Shown here one piece after another: positions 33,740 to 41,893 of a stretch of 64,000 bases of DNA. The translations under genes were made by a program, and so were the position numbers. The notes under the pieces are model-generated. The model saw only the letters and a program-made list of their open reading frames with translations. It did no database searches and was not told the DNA's origin. Positions within the stretch are counted from its first letter, which is position 1, and each line of letters starts with the position of its first letter. Source of the DNA: Lachnospiraceae bacterium (GTDB lineage: Bacteria; Bacillota; Clostridia; Lachnospirales; Lachnospiraceae). The stretch covers positions 1 to 64,000 of the forward strand of contig JAFVAO010000046.1 of assembly GCA_017480445.1 (NCBI GenBank). The letters are read 5' to 3'.

Positions 33740-35452
33740 ATGGCGAGAACGGTAGCAATCGGGATACAGGATTTTTCGAAGCTGCGGGAAAATGAGTGCT
33801 TTTACGTAGATAAAACGTCGTTTATCAGGGAATGGTGGAATAGCAAGGATGATGTGACACTGATCACCCGCCCGCGGCGGTTCGGCAAGACATTGAACAT
33901 GAGTATGCTGGAGTACTTTTTTTCCAACAAGTATGAGGGACGAGGCGACCTGTTCGAGGGACTGGATATCTGGAAGGACGAGGGCTTCCGCGCGATACAG
34001 GGGACTTATCCTGTGATCTTTTTGTCTTTTGCCGGAGTGAAGTATACCGACTATGCGATGACCAGGGCGAAGATTAACAGCATGCTGGAGGATTTATACA
34101 ATCAATATGCCTGGCTGTTGAAAGATGAGAGATTTACGGAGACTGACAGGGCAAATTTCAAAGCAGTGCGTCGCACGATGGAGGATGATATTGCGTCCGG
34201 GGCTGTCAACCGTCTCTGCGAGTGGCTATACAGATATTACGGGAAAAAATGTATTGTACTGCTGGATGAGTATGACACCCCTATGCAGGAAGCGTATATC
34301 CATGGCTTCTGGGATGAACTGGTGGCGTATACGAGGGCGCTGTTCAATAATACCTTCAAGACAAATCCATATCTGGAGAAGTCGGTGATGACAGGAATCA
34401 CGAGAGTGAGCAAGGAATCCATCTTCTCAGACCTGAATAATCTGACTGTTGTGACGACCACTTCAAACCGTTATGCGACCGCTTTTGGCTTCACGGAAGA
34501 GGAGGTCTTTGACGCCATGGATGAGCAGGGGATACCGGAGGCGGAGAAGGAAAAGGTGAAATTCTGGTATGACGGCTTTACCTTTGGTACGGTGACGGAT
34601 ATCTATAATCCGTGGTCTGTGACGCTGTATCTGGATGAGAGGAAATATGACACCCACTGGGCGAACACCAGCGGAAACGGATTGGTAGGAAAGCTCATCC
34701 GTGAGTCCGACAGGGGCATCAAGCAGGAGTTTGAAAAGCTCCTGAAGGGAGAGCCCATCGAGGCGAAGATTGACGAGCAGATCGTTTTCAGCCAGTTATC
34801 CGGAAACAGGGACGCTATCTGGAGCCTGCTTCTGGCATCCGGTTATCTGAAAGTTGTACGCATCATTCGGGAGCAGACCAATGATGAGCCGGTATACCAG
34901 CTTGCGTTGACTAATTTCGAGGTGAAACGGATGTTTGCGAGAATGATTGAAGGTTGGTTTAAACAGGACTGCGCTTTCGGAGAGTTTGTCCGCGCCATGT
35001 TTGCCGGTGATACGCGGGCGATGAACCGTTATATGAACGATGTGGCATTGAACACCTTCAGTTATTTTGATGCCGGCAACCATCCGTCCGGCAGGAAAGA
35101 GCCGGAGCGGTTCTACCACGGCTTCGTGCTGGGACTGATCGTTGACAAGGCGGACAGCTATGTGGTGAAGTCCAACAGGGAGAGCGGCTACGGCCGCTAC
35201 GATGTGGTCATGGAACCGAAGGATATCCATGACGGGAACGGCGGATTCCGTCCGGCGATCATTCTGGAATTTAAGGTGTTTGACAAAGAGGATGGCGAAG
35301 GGACGCTGGAGGACACTGCCGCAAATGCCCTGAAACAGATCAGGGAGAAGCGTTACGACGCAGACCTGCTTGCAAAGGGAATCCCGGCGGAGAAAATCTA
35401 TCAGTACGGATTTGCTTTCGAGGGCGAGAAGTGCCTGATCAGAAAAATGTAA
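33740..35452 (+). CDS. AAA-ATPase-like/PD-(D/E)XK nuclease-like protein (PF09820 + DUF1703 architecture)
   Basis: 570 residues. The N-terminal ATPase has IGIQDFSKLRENECFYVDKT and a P-loop TRPRRFGKTL, with LLDEYDTPM as Walker B. The C-terminal ~150 residues are the PDDEXK_9/DUF1703 domain: GRYDVVMEP, AIILEFKVF (E-x-K) and AANALKQIREKRY. These proteins are numerous in gut Clostridia and Bacteroidetes and seem mobile or paralogous; their function is not established. The gene has its own promoter and terminator and lies between the two HgdB-like genes, so it looks like an insertion into that cluster. Confidence 0.85.
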   Translation: MARTVAIGIQDFSKLRENECFYVDKTSFIREWWNSKDDVTLITRPRRFGKTLNMSMLEYFFSNKYEGRGDLFEGLDIWKDEGFRAIQGTYPVIFLSFAGVKYTDYAMTRAKINSMLEDLYNQYAWLLKDERFTETDRANFKAVRRTMEDDIASGAVNRLCEWLYRYYGKKCIVLLDEYDTPMQEAYIHGFWDELVAYTRALFNNTFKTNPYLEKSVMTGITRVSKESIFSDLNNLTVVTTTSNRYATAFGFTEEEVFDAMDEQGIPEAEKEKVKFWYDGFTFGTVTDIYNPWSVTLYLDERKYDTHWANTSGNGLVGKLIRESDRGIKQEFEKLLKGEPIEAKIDEQIVFSQLSGNRDAIWSLLLASGYLKVVRIIREQTNDEPVYQLALTNFEVKRMFARMIEGWFKQDCAFGEFVRAMFAGDTRAMNRYMNDVALNTFSYFDAGNHPSGRKEPERFYHGFVLGLIVDKADSYVVKSNRESGYGRYDVVMEPKDIHDGNGGFRPAIILEFKVFDKEDGEGTLEDTAANALKQIREKRYDADLLAKGIPAEKIYQYGFAFEGEKCLIRKM

Positions 35453-35497
35453 CTATTTCAAATACCTTTACATGCCATTTTGCAGAGTAGAAAGAGC

Positions 35498-35540
35498 AAT
35501 CGAGTAGGACGGCGGTTAATCACTGCCGTCCTACTCGATT
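35498..35540 (+). terminator. strong hairpin terminator after the AAA/PD-(D/E)XK gene
   Basis: A perfect 16-bp stem, AATCGAGTAGGACGGC (35498-35513) with its complement (35525-35540), 11-nt loop. Only a short T-rich stretch (ATTCATCTTA) follows. Confidence 0.65.
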
Positions 35541-35621
35541 ATTCATCTTAATGATCGTGGTCTATATCTGTATGATATTATAGACATAAAAAAAGAAGTG
35601 AGTAACCCGCGATAATCATTA

Positions 35622-35788
35622 CTAGTGTGTCACTTCCCAAATAGCTATACACATTCTGCTTGTCGCAATCGCCCATTGCTACGTTGTTTTCGGTCAACGA
35701 TGCTACCGCATCGCCTCCCTCAAACGCCTTGCAATGAGCAATTCCGAGCAGCGCATAATGTATATGCAATTGGAAAGTGACACACTAG
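35622..35788. repeat. large imperfect palindromic element (copy C)
   Basis: The outer arms start with CTAGTGTGTCACTT and end with its complement, and extend imperfectly for about 40 bases. Three hairpins lie inside: GCAAT/ATTGC (35665-35679), CGTTG/CAACG (35681-35698) and CGATGC-TACC-GCATCG (35698-35713). The architecture matches the elements at 1-137 and 9046-9232, but direct sequence likeness is weaker. The 468-bp gap 35453-35921 otherwise holds only the terminator and the next promoter. Confidence 0.6.
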
Positions 35789-35834
35789 CTGAGCTAGAAT
35801 GGGCACACGACAAAAAACCTGCCGGTTGCTTTTG

Positions 35835-35863
35835 TTGAAGTTTTGGTAGGGATATGGTAATAT
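35835..35863 (+). promoter_or_regulatory. promoter of the VOC gene and second half of the Hgd cluster
   Basis: TTGAAG (35835-35840), 17-bp spacer, TAATAT (35858-35863). Confidence 0.5.
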
Positions 35864-35921
35864 CTTATGTAGGTTTCCTGCTTATGCGCAGGAAGACAGA
35901 GTTTGAGGCAGGAGCCGGATC

Positions 35922-36284
35922 ATGAAACTGAAAAATGTATTGATTGTGACAAAGGACATAGAGGCATCCCGGAAGTATTATCACGACCTCTTCGGACTGG
36001 AAATGATCCTCGACAATGATGGGAATATGATCCTGACGGAAGGGCTTGTCCTACAGGACGAGCGCATCTGGAAATCGTTTCTGGACAGGGATGTTGTGCC
36101 GGAGAATAATGCTTGTGAACTATATTTCGAGGAGAGCAATATTGAGGAGTTCGTGGAGAAACTGGAACGGCTTTACCCGTCAACAAAGTATGTAAACAGA
36201 CTCATGACACATAGCTGGGGACAGAGAGTTGTCCGCTTCTATGATCTTGACGGCAATCTGATAGAAGTGGGGACACCCATGTGA
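35922..36284 (+). CDS. VOC (glyoxalase/bleomycin-resistance/dioxygenase) family protein
   Basis: 120 residues with one vicinal-oxygen-chelate domain: NVLIVTKDIEASRKYYHDLFG at the start, a central ELYFEESNIEEFVEKLE and the closing VVRFYDLDGNLIEVG with its metal-ligand glutamate. VOC proteins act as lyases, isomerases, dioxygenases or drug-binding proteins, so no reaction can be assigned. It lies 88 bases upstream of the large HgdB-like gene and may be co-transcribed with it. Confidence 0.8.
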   Translation: MKLKNVLIVTKDIEASRKYYHDLFGLEMILDNDGNMILTEGLVLQDERIWKSFLDRDVVPENNACELYFEESNIEEFVEKLERLYPSTKYVNRLMTHSWGQRVVRFYDLDGNLIEVGTPM

Positions 36285-36372
36285 GTGGGGGGAAAACAGA
36301 TAGTATGGTAGCAGCAAGCGGATAGCAGACATAAACAGCAGAAAATCAGAAGAAGCATGAAAGAGGACGCAG

Positions 36373-37911
36373 ATGTCAAAAGAAATCGGCAGTGAAAAAT
36401 TAGGAAAATTTTATACCGGCAAGGTGGCGCGCAAGCGCCGAGAATGGCGGGGCTTCAAGGATACCTGGTATGCCTATGTGAAATGGCTGGGCTACTGGAA
36501 GACGCTGATTACATTTATCGTGAAGCCGAATAACTTCCGGGGCTTTTTCCGATATCGTTGGATGGTAAACTATCTGGCGCTTCCGGACTTCATGGACCGG
36601 CACACGGAAGGGATGCGGGGCGTGCAGCTTCGGATGGCGCACAATGCGCTGGGGCTGATTGTCACGGATATCTGTGCGATGCTGGAGACGATTTTCCGGG
36701 CAGATCCGGCGATCGGCAATGACAAGAAATTGAATGACAAGATCATCCTCTTTGATGAGAATATGATGAGTACGCTGATGGGCGGTTTTCCCAATCTGAC
36801 CTGGCTGTCCGTGGAGGTGCCGGCGGTGTATACCTGCTCCATGATGATGCAGGAGGGTGTGCAGTACTATGTGGACAAAACCCATGAGTACGGCGTGCCG
36901 ACGGATGTGTGTCCCATGCCTGCGGCGGAGCTGGGCGTGGCGCTTGCCGGGGATTTTCCGTTGATCGGGAAATGTGCCGTGCAGTGCAACACCACCTGCG
37001 ACGGCAGCCTCATGGGCAACGGCATCGAGGCGAGAGCTTTCAAGATTCCGACCTTTCAGCTTGCGGTGCCCATCAGACACCGGGAGGAGAGCGTGCAGGA
37101 GTACGCGGCGGAGGAAGTGGTGAACGCCATTCATTTTATCGAGGAGCAGACGGGAGAGAAGTTTGACTGGGATGCCTTTTTTTCCAGCATGACGCGCTTT
37201 AATGCGGAGACGCAGGAATTTTTGGAGTGGATGGATATCTCCAAGACGGATTTTCCGCAGGTCATGGGTGTGACGCTGGCGCTGTACCGCTACGGTGTAT
37301 ATCAGGCAGCAGGCGGCAGAAATCAGGCTTTTCTGGACATGGATAAAAAGCTGACCGCCTGGGCGACGAAAGGATATCAGGAGAAGCAGATGGCGGCGAA
37401 GGAGTACCGTCACCGTGCCATCACCTGGGGGGTGCAGGCGGCGTATTACACGGCGCTTCCGATCTGGCTCATGAACTGTTGGGGGATCGTGCCGGTGGCG
37501 GATATGTTGAGCCTTGTGTCCACGGAGATGGTGAACACCGAGGACAAGCACCAGGCGATGCTGGATCTGGCGTATCTCTATGAGAATATGATCATGCGCA
37601 ACCGCTCCAACGGCGGTTATGAGACCGGTGTGGAGGATTTGTGGCGGTATTGCGAGATGCTCCGCTGTGACATGGTCATCATGTACGTACATATGGGCTG
37701 TAAAGCCATGTCAGGCTATCACGGACTGTTCGAGGAGGAGGCGAGAAAGCGGGGTATCCATTTCGTCTGGGTGACGCACAATCTGATGTGCCCGCATGAC
37801 GGCTCCAGACGCGACATGCGCACGGAGGTCAACCGCTATATGCGGACAGTGCTCCACGAGGAGCCGCTTGATCCGACGCTGGAGGATTTTGATGACGGGA
37901 ATGCGTGGTAA
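36373..37911 (+). CDS. 2-hydroxyacyl-CoA dehydratase/benzoyl-CoA reductase-type subunit (HgdB family), larger subunit
   Basis: 512 residues, longer than classic HgdB/HgdA (about 380-480). Likely cluster ligands lie in TDVCPMPAAE, VQCNTTCDGS, LRCDMVIMYVHMGCKAMSG and LMCPHDGSRRDM; the HMGCKAMSG and NLMCP region corresponds to the substrate/FeS face of the fold. The N-terminal ~90 residues are basic and aromatic (KARKRREWRGFKDTWYAYVKWLGYWK) and unlike the usual family start; they could contact a membrane or partner. The activase gene follows 76 bases downstream. It probably forms a heterodimer with the 402-residue homologue at 32402. Confidence 0.8.
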   Translation: MSKEIGSEKLGKFYTGKVARKRREWRGFKDTWYAYVKWLGYWKTLITFIVKPNNFRGFFRYRWMVNYLALPDFMDRHTEGMRGVQLRMAHNALGLIVTDICAMLETIFRADPAIGNDKKLNDKIILFDENMMSTLMGGFPNLTWLSVEVPAVYTCSMMMQEGVQYYVDKTHEYGVPTDVCPMPAAELGVALAGDFPLIGKCAVQCNTTCDGSLMGNGIEARAFKIPTFQLAVPIRHREESVQEYAAEEVVNAIHFIEEQTGEKFDWDAFFSSMTRFNAETQEFLEWMDISKTDFPQVMGVTLALYRYGVYQAAGGRNQAFLDMDKKLTAWATKGYQEKQMAAKEYRHRAITWGVQAAYYTALPIWLMNCWGIVPVADMLSLVSTEMVNTEDKHQAMLDLAYLYENMIMRNRSNGGYETGVEDLWRYCEMLRCDMVIMYVHMGCKAMSGYHGLFEEEARKRGIHFVWVTHNLMCPHDGSRRDMRTEVNRYMRTVLHEEPLDPTLEDFDDGNAW

Positions 37912-37987
37912 GGAAACGGGCGCGGGATGATTGGCGGAAAATGTACCGGAAACAGTAAAGTTCAGGGCAGAGAGGAAAAGATAAACC

Positions 37988-38797
37988 ATGACAGGCAAAA
38001 AATATTTTGGCGGCTGTGACGCCGGCAGTACATATACGAAATGTGTGATTTTAGATGAAGAGGGAAAGATACAGGCATCGGTCACCAAACGCAGTCGGAT
38101 CAATCCGGTATTAAGCGCCCAGGACGCATTGGACGAGGCAATCGGTATGGTGGAGGGCTTAAACAGCGCAGAGGAGCTGACCTATCTCATCGGTACAGGT
38201 TACGGGCGCAACAAGGTGCCCTTTGCGGATGAGAATATCTCGGAGATCAGCTGTCACGCGATGGGGGTGCATGTGACCGACCCGGAGGTGAAGGCGATCA
38301 TCGATATCGGCGGTCAGGATGTGAAGGGCATCGCTATTGACACCGACGGTACGGTGCTGAATTTTGCCATGAACGACCGTTGCGCGGCGGGTACGGGCAG
38401 ATTCTTTGAATCCATGGCAAGAGCGTTTGAAATGTCATTGGAGGAGTTCTCGAATCTGGCACTGACCACGAAAAACGTGATTCCCATCACGGCGCAGTGT
38501 GCGGTGTTTGCGGAGAGTGAAGTGATCTCTCTGGTGGGTGAGGGCAAACCCATGAACGAAATCGCGGCAGGGATTGAGTTGTCTGTGGCAAAGCGATGTT
38601 TTGTCATGGCGAAGAAGGCTGGCGCGACGGATTCCGTCACACTCACCGGCGGCTGCGCCAAGAACGAGGGACTGAAAAGGGCGATTGAGAAGGTGTTAAA
38701 AGTGAAGGTTGTGGATCTGAAGGTGGATCCCCAGTTGATGTGTGCGCTGGGCGCCGCGGAGTACGCGAGACAAAAAGGGCTGCACCGGACGGCGTAA
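37988..38797 (+). CDS. ATP-dependent activase/reductase of the HgdC/BadF family
   Basis: 269-residue ASKHA-fold ATPase. GGCDAGSTYTK (residues 8-18) and DIGGQDVKGI (107-116) are the phosphate loops. C132 (RCAAGTGRF) and C171 (QCAVFAESE) match the two cysteines by which each monomer holds the [4Fe-4S] cluster bridging the dimer. Such activases couple ATP hydrolysis to very low-potential electron transfer into HgdB-type partners, here most likely the two flanking homologues. A GC-rich hairpin (38798-38820) follows the stop. Confidence 0.92.
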   Translation: MTGKKYFGGCDAGSTYTKCVILDEEGKIQASVTKRSRINPVLSAQDALDEAIGMVEGLNSAEELTYLIGTGYGRNKVPFADENISEISCHAMGVHVTDPEVKAIIDIGGQDVKGIAIDTDGTVLNFAMNDRCAAGTGRFFESMARAFEMSLEEFSNLALTTKNVIPITAQCAVFAESEVISLVGEGKPMNEIAAGIELSVAKRCFVMAKKAGATDSVTLTGGCAKNEGLKRAIEKVLKVKVVDLKVDPQLMCALGAAEYARQKGLHRTA

Positions 38798-38902
38798 GCC
38801 TGCGGTCAACCGGCAGGCAACGGAGTGCACACAAACCGGTAGGGGCACGCAGCACAGGTTTTGGCGCAAATAAAATAGACAGGAAAGTTGAGAGAGTAAC
38901 AT

Positions 38903-39091
38903 ATGCTGGCACTGAAAATCATAGGAATCATAGCACTTGTTTTTCTAGGACTGTTCATTCTGACGCTGATCATTTTCTATTTCAATCTGGATGTGAAACT
39001 GGCGGCAAGTCTGGTGCCGGTCCTGAACTGGTATCACGACAAAATGACGGCGCGTAGACAGCGGAAGGAAAAACAGCGGAAAACGGAGTAG
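38903..39091 (+). CDS. small single-helix membrane protein
   Basis: 62 residues: one hydrophobic helix (residues ~4-28, IIGIIALVFLGLFILTLIIF), then a short amphipathic part and a strongly basic tail (RRQRKEKQRK). GAAAGTTGAGAGAG precedes the ATG. It lies four bases upstream of the ACS-like gene, and the pair is probably part of the Hgd cluster. It could anchor a cluster protein at the membrane; this is inference. Confidence 0.65.
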   Translation: MLALKIIGIIALVFLGLFILTLIIFYFNLDVKLAASLVPVLNWYHDKMTARRQRKEKQRKTE

Positions 39092-39095
39092 CAGA

Positions 39096-39854
39096 ATGCG
39101 GTTATTTGATGCGGACATCCTACAGTTTACGGAACAGTGGGAGAGGCTGTCAGGCAGAACCCTGTATGAACTGCCCCAGGTTGTGGATACGACAGATATA
39201 CATAGCCTGGGGGAGACAGGCGAGCAGCCGGTGTTAAAAAGTGATATGGCGTATGAATTGGGCGGTGGCGCGCATTTTGCGGTGGGCGGCACGGCCTTTG
39301 TGAGTGATGCACTTGCGGCGGACGGCGGGCGGTTTGTCTGCTCCGGCGTCTATCTGGCAGGGCGGGATCTACCGGAGATTCAGGAGGATATCTCCTATGC
39401 GCGGTTTGCACTCATCCGTCTGCGGGAGTCTCTGCTCGCGGATGAGGATGCCTATTACCGGGCCATGCGCAAGGCGGATTATGTGAAGTACCGCCTGCAT
39501 CCAAAGGGATATCTGCTGCGCATCTCCTCGGTGCGGGAGCGGGAGCCGGTGCGCGTATCCAAGGAGGCGCTGCAGCAGGGATTGGACTTTGCAAAGGTGG
39601 GGCGCATGCTCCTGCAGGAGTATCTGCAATTGCCGGAGGTGGAGCAGGTGCAGATTTTTTTTATCACAGATCCACAGGCGGATTACGATAAACTGCACCG
39701 GTTGGCGCACCGCTTCGAGCAGATCACAGACTCTGTAAACCATATTTTCAGCGGGCTGAAGATGGATTGCAGCACCTGCGGTCTGAAGGCGGTTTGCGAC
39801 GAGGTGGAGGATCTGCGCAGGCTGCATTTTGACAGGAGCCAAAACGGTGCTTAG
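39096..39854 (+). CDS. protein resembling the C-terminal A-cluster region of acetyl-CoA synthase
   Basis: 252 residues, not a standard named family. Near the end, VEQVQIFFITD (residues 182-192) is followed by C225-x2-C228-x5-C234. In acetyl-CoA synthase (AcsB/CdhC) a similar VQV-x2-TD segment precedes the C-x2-C…C motif that binds the [4Fe-4S] part of the nickel A-cluster. Only four cysteines occur in the whole protein (C82, C225, C228, C234), enough for one cluster but without the extra C-G-C nickel ligands of real AcsB. The N-terminal half (ELGGGAHFAVGGTAF) is unassigned. The presence of a CooC/AcsF-type ATPase in the same cluster favours a metal site. The link to AcsB is from memory of that sequence. 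Confidence 0.5.
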   Translation: MRLFDADILQFTEQWERLSGRTLYELPQVVDTTDIHSLGETGEQPVLKSDMAYELGGGAHFAVGGTAFVSDALAADGGRFVCSGVYLAGRDLPEIQEDISYARFALIRLRESLLADEDAYYRAMRKADYVKYRLHPKGYLLRISSVREREPVRVSKEALQQGLDFAKVGRMLLQEYLQLPEVEQVQIFFITDPQADYDKLHRLAHRFEQITDSVNHIFSGLKMDCSTCGLKAVCDEVEDLRRLHFDRSQNGA

Positions 39855-41119
39855 CTGCCCGGTTCGGAGATGCGGCTCACGCCGACGTAAATTTCCGAGA
39901 TCTCATACCAGGTGGCATAATCTGTATTGCCGGTCTGGGGCAGGCCGAAGATGCGCTGAAAGCTTCTGACTGCGGCGGCCGTAGCCGGGCCATAGATGCC
40001 GTCTGCGGTGAGCATGGGGATGGCGGAGTAGTTCTGCGCGATCCGGTTCAGTTGTGTCTGGAGCTGGCGCACTTTTTCGCCGGAGGAGCCGATACCCAGT
40101 GTGAAGCCGGGATAGGAGGAGGGTACACCGGAGATTCTGTCCGCGGTAGCAATATACATGTCGTTGCCGAAATAGTAGCGGATGATTTCGATGGCGGAAT
40201 ATCCCTCGTCGGCCAGATATTTGGAGCCCCACTGGCTTAAACCGTTGCAGCTGACGCGATTCCCGTCGCAAAAGGCGGTAAAGATCGGCTGGCGCACGCC
40301 CGGTCTGGCCAGATAGTTGGCAAAGATGGTGTCCACCAGATAATCAATATTTTCAAAAATATTCCGTCCGTATACCCATTTCTGGTCGTACGCGGTGGAA
40401 GAGGTGATGGTAAACGGGTAGCCTTGATTCCGGTACCATTCCGTATAAACCCTGTTCAGGGTGAAGGACATGATGGCCAGAATGTTGGCGTAGATCGCGG
40501 CTTCCGGCCAGGTGGAATAGATCTCGCAGGAGGCGACGTTCTTGATGTAATCTTTATAGCGCACCCAGTAGTTGGTGGCGGTGGCGTCGGAGGGCACGCC
40601 GTCGTGCACAATGATATATTCGGGGATGACCACACGGCTCAAGACGATCTCGCCGGTGTCGGGTAAAACCTTGATCTCATCCTCGGGTATCTTGGGCGGA
40701 TAGTCTCCGAACAGTGTGTGCACCGGTATGTCCACGACTTTTTCTTCCTCGTCGGAGGTCTCGGTGGGGTTCATCACGATGGGCTGGATGGACAATTCTC
40801 CGGCAAGAAGCTGGGAGCCGGACACATATACCGGCTCATAGCCGGCGGCGCGCACGGTGACATTGTATTCTGCGTAGGGCAGACGCTGCGTGTCCGGATT
40901 TAAGGACAGCGCGACGGGCGGTGCAGTCAAGGCAATGTCTTCCGTCTGACCGGAGCTGTCGGTGGTAAGCGTTTTGATCGGCGGTTGCGGATCACCGGTG
41001 TAGGCGATGGTGACGGTTGCATTCTCGATGGGGATCATTCCCAGAGCGGATATGACAGTTACTTTCATATCGCCGGTAGACATAGCGGCAGTGTCGGTCT
41101 GCAATTCATTTTCGGGCAT
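39851..41119 (-). CDS. SpoIID-fold protein with carboxypeptidase-regulatory-like and peptidoglycan-binding domains
   Basis: 422 residues. Residues ~15-110 look like a carboxypeptidase-regulatory beta-sandwich (MKVTVISALGMIPIENATVTIAYTG, YNVTVRAAGYEPVYV). Residues ~165-320 resemble the SpoIID/LytB fold (YIIVHDGVPSDATATNYWVRYKDYIKNVASCEIYSTW, FCDGNRVSCNGLSQWGSKYLADEGYSAIEIIRYYFG). Residues ~340-405 are a PG_binding_1 domain (LGIGSSGEKVRQLQTQLN, ADGIYGPATAAAVRSFQRIFGL). No signal peptide is seen, so it may act inside a sporulating mother cell or leave by another route. It overlaps the ACS-like gene by four bases, convergently. Likely a spore or cell-wall function. Confidence 0.75.
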   Translation of the reverse strand: MPENELQTDTAAMSTGDMKVTVISALGMIPIENATVTIAYTGDPQPPIKTLTTDSSGQTEDIALTAPPVALSLNPDTQRLPYAEYNVTVRAAGYEPVYVSGSQLLAGELSIQPIVMNPTETSDEEEKVVDIPVHTLFGDYPPKIPEDEIKVLPDTGEIVLSRVVIPEYIIVHDGVPSDATATNYWVRYKDYIKNVASCEIYSTWPEAAIYANILAIMSFTLNRVYTEWYRNQGYPFTITSSTAYDQKWVYGRNIFENIDYLVDTIFANYLARPGVRQPIFTAFCDGNRVSCNGLSQWGSKYLADEGYSAIEIIRYYFGNDMYIATADRISGVPSSYPGFTLGIGSSGEKVRQLQTQLNRIAQNYSAIPMLTADGIYGPATAAAVRSFQRIFGLPQTGNTDYATWYEISEIYVGVSRISEPGS

Positions 41120-41141
41120 GATAGCACCTACTTTTTTTTAG

Positions 41142-41170
41142 TTGTTTTATGGTATGCTTTGTAGTAGAAT
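41142..41170 (+). promoter_or_regulatory. promoter of the ABC exporter operon
   Basis: TTGTTT (41142-41147), 17-bp spacer, TAGAAT (41165-41170), 21 bases before the start codon. Confidence 0.55.
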
Positions 41171-41191
41171 CTGTTACAGGAGGAAGAGAAA

Positions 41192-41893
41192 ATGGATCAT
41201 TTGATTGATTTGACAGATGTTACAAAGTCCTATAATGCGCGTTCTGCAGCGGTGGATCATGTGATGCTCTCTCTGCCGCGGGGCAAGATTATCGGACTGC
41301 TCGGGCCGAACGGAAGCGGGAAGACCACGTTGATCAAGATGTTGAACGGGCTCCTGGTGCCGACATCCGGCCAGATCCGGATCTCCGGTATGCCGATCGG
41401 GCCGGAGACGAAGGCAAAGGTTGCGTATCTGCCGGACAGAACCTATTTGGCCGGCAATCAGACCGTGACGCAGATTCTGGACTTTTTTGAGGATTTCTAT
41501 CAGGATTTTTCGAGGGAGCGGGCAGCGCAGATGCTGCAGAGTCTGCACATTGATCCCAAGGCGCGGATGAACTCGCTTTCCAAGGGCACCAAGGAAAAGG
41601 TGCAGCTGATTCTGGTCATGAGCCGCAATGCGGAGCTGTATGTGTTGGACGAGCCGATCGCGGGCGTGGATCCGGCGGCCAGGGATTATATCCTGCGCAC
41701 CATTTTGAACAATTACAATCCGCAGTCTACGGTGCTGATTTCGACGCATCTGATCAGCGATATTGAACAGGTGCTGCATGAAGTTGTGTTTATGCGCTAT
41801 GGCAAGATCGTGTTGTACACTTCTGTGGAGAACATTCACAAGGAGAAGGGAAAATCTGTGGATGCATATTTCAGGGAGGTGTTCGCATGTTAA
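41192..41893 (+). CDS. ABC exporter, ATP-binding subunit (CcmA/YtrB type)
   Basis: 233-residue ATPase: Walker A GPNGSGKTT, a signature shortened to LSKGTKEKVQL (ABC motif LSKG), Walker B LYVLDEPIAGVDP, switch histidine ISTHLI. This pattern is typical of YtrB/BcrA-like exporter ATPases. AGGAGGAAGAG precedes the ATG, and the gene overlaps the permease gene by seven bases. The cargo is unknown; lipids, peptides and antibiotics are all possible for the family. Confidence 0.9.
   Translation: MDHLIDLTDVTKSYNARSAAVDHVMLSLPRGKIIGLLGPNGSGKTTLIKMLNGLLVPTSGQIRISGMPIGPETKAKVAYLPDRTYLAGNQTVTQILDFFEDFYQDFSRERAAQMLQSLHIDPKARMNSLSKGTKEKVQLILVMSRNAELYVLDEPIAGVDPAARDYILRTILNNYNPQSTVLISTHLISDIEQVLHEVVFMRYGKIVLYTSVENIHKEKGKSVDAYFREVFAC

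Noticed and set aside
36400..37692. 430-codon minus-strand open frame within the larger HgdB-like gene
   Set aside because: Histidine/arginine-rich shadow frame; no start context and no motif.
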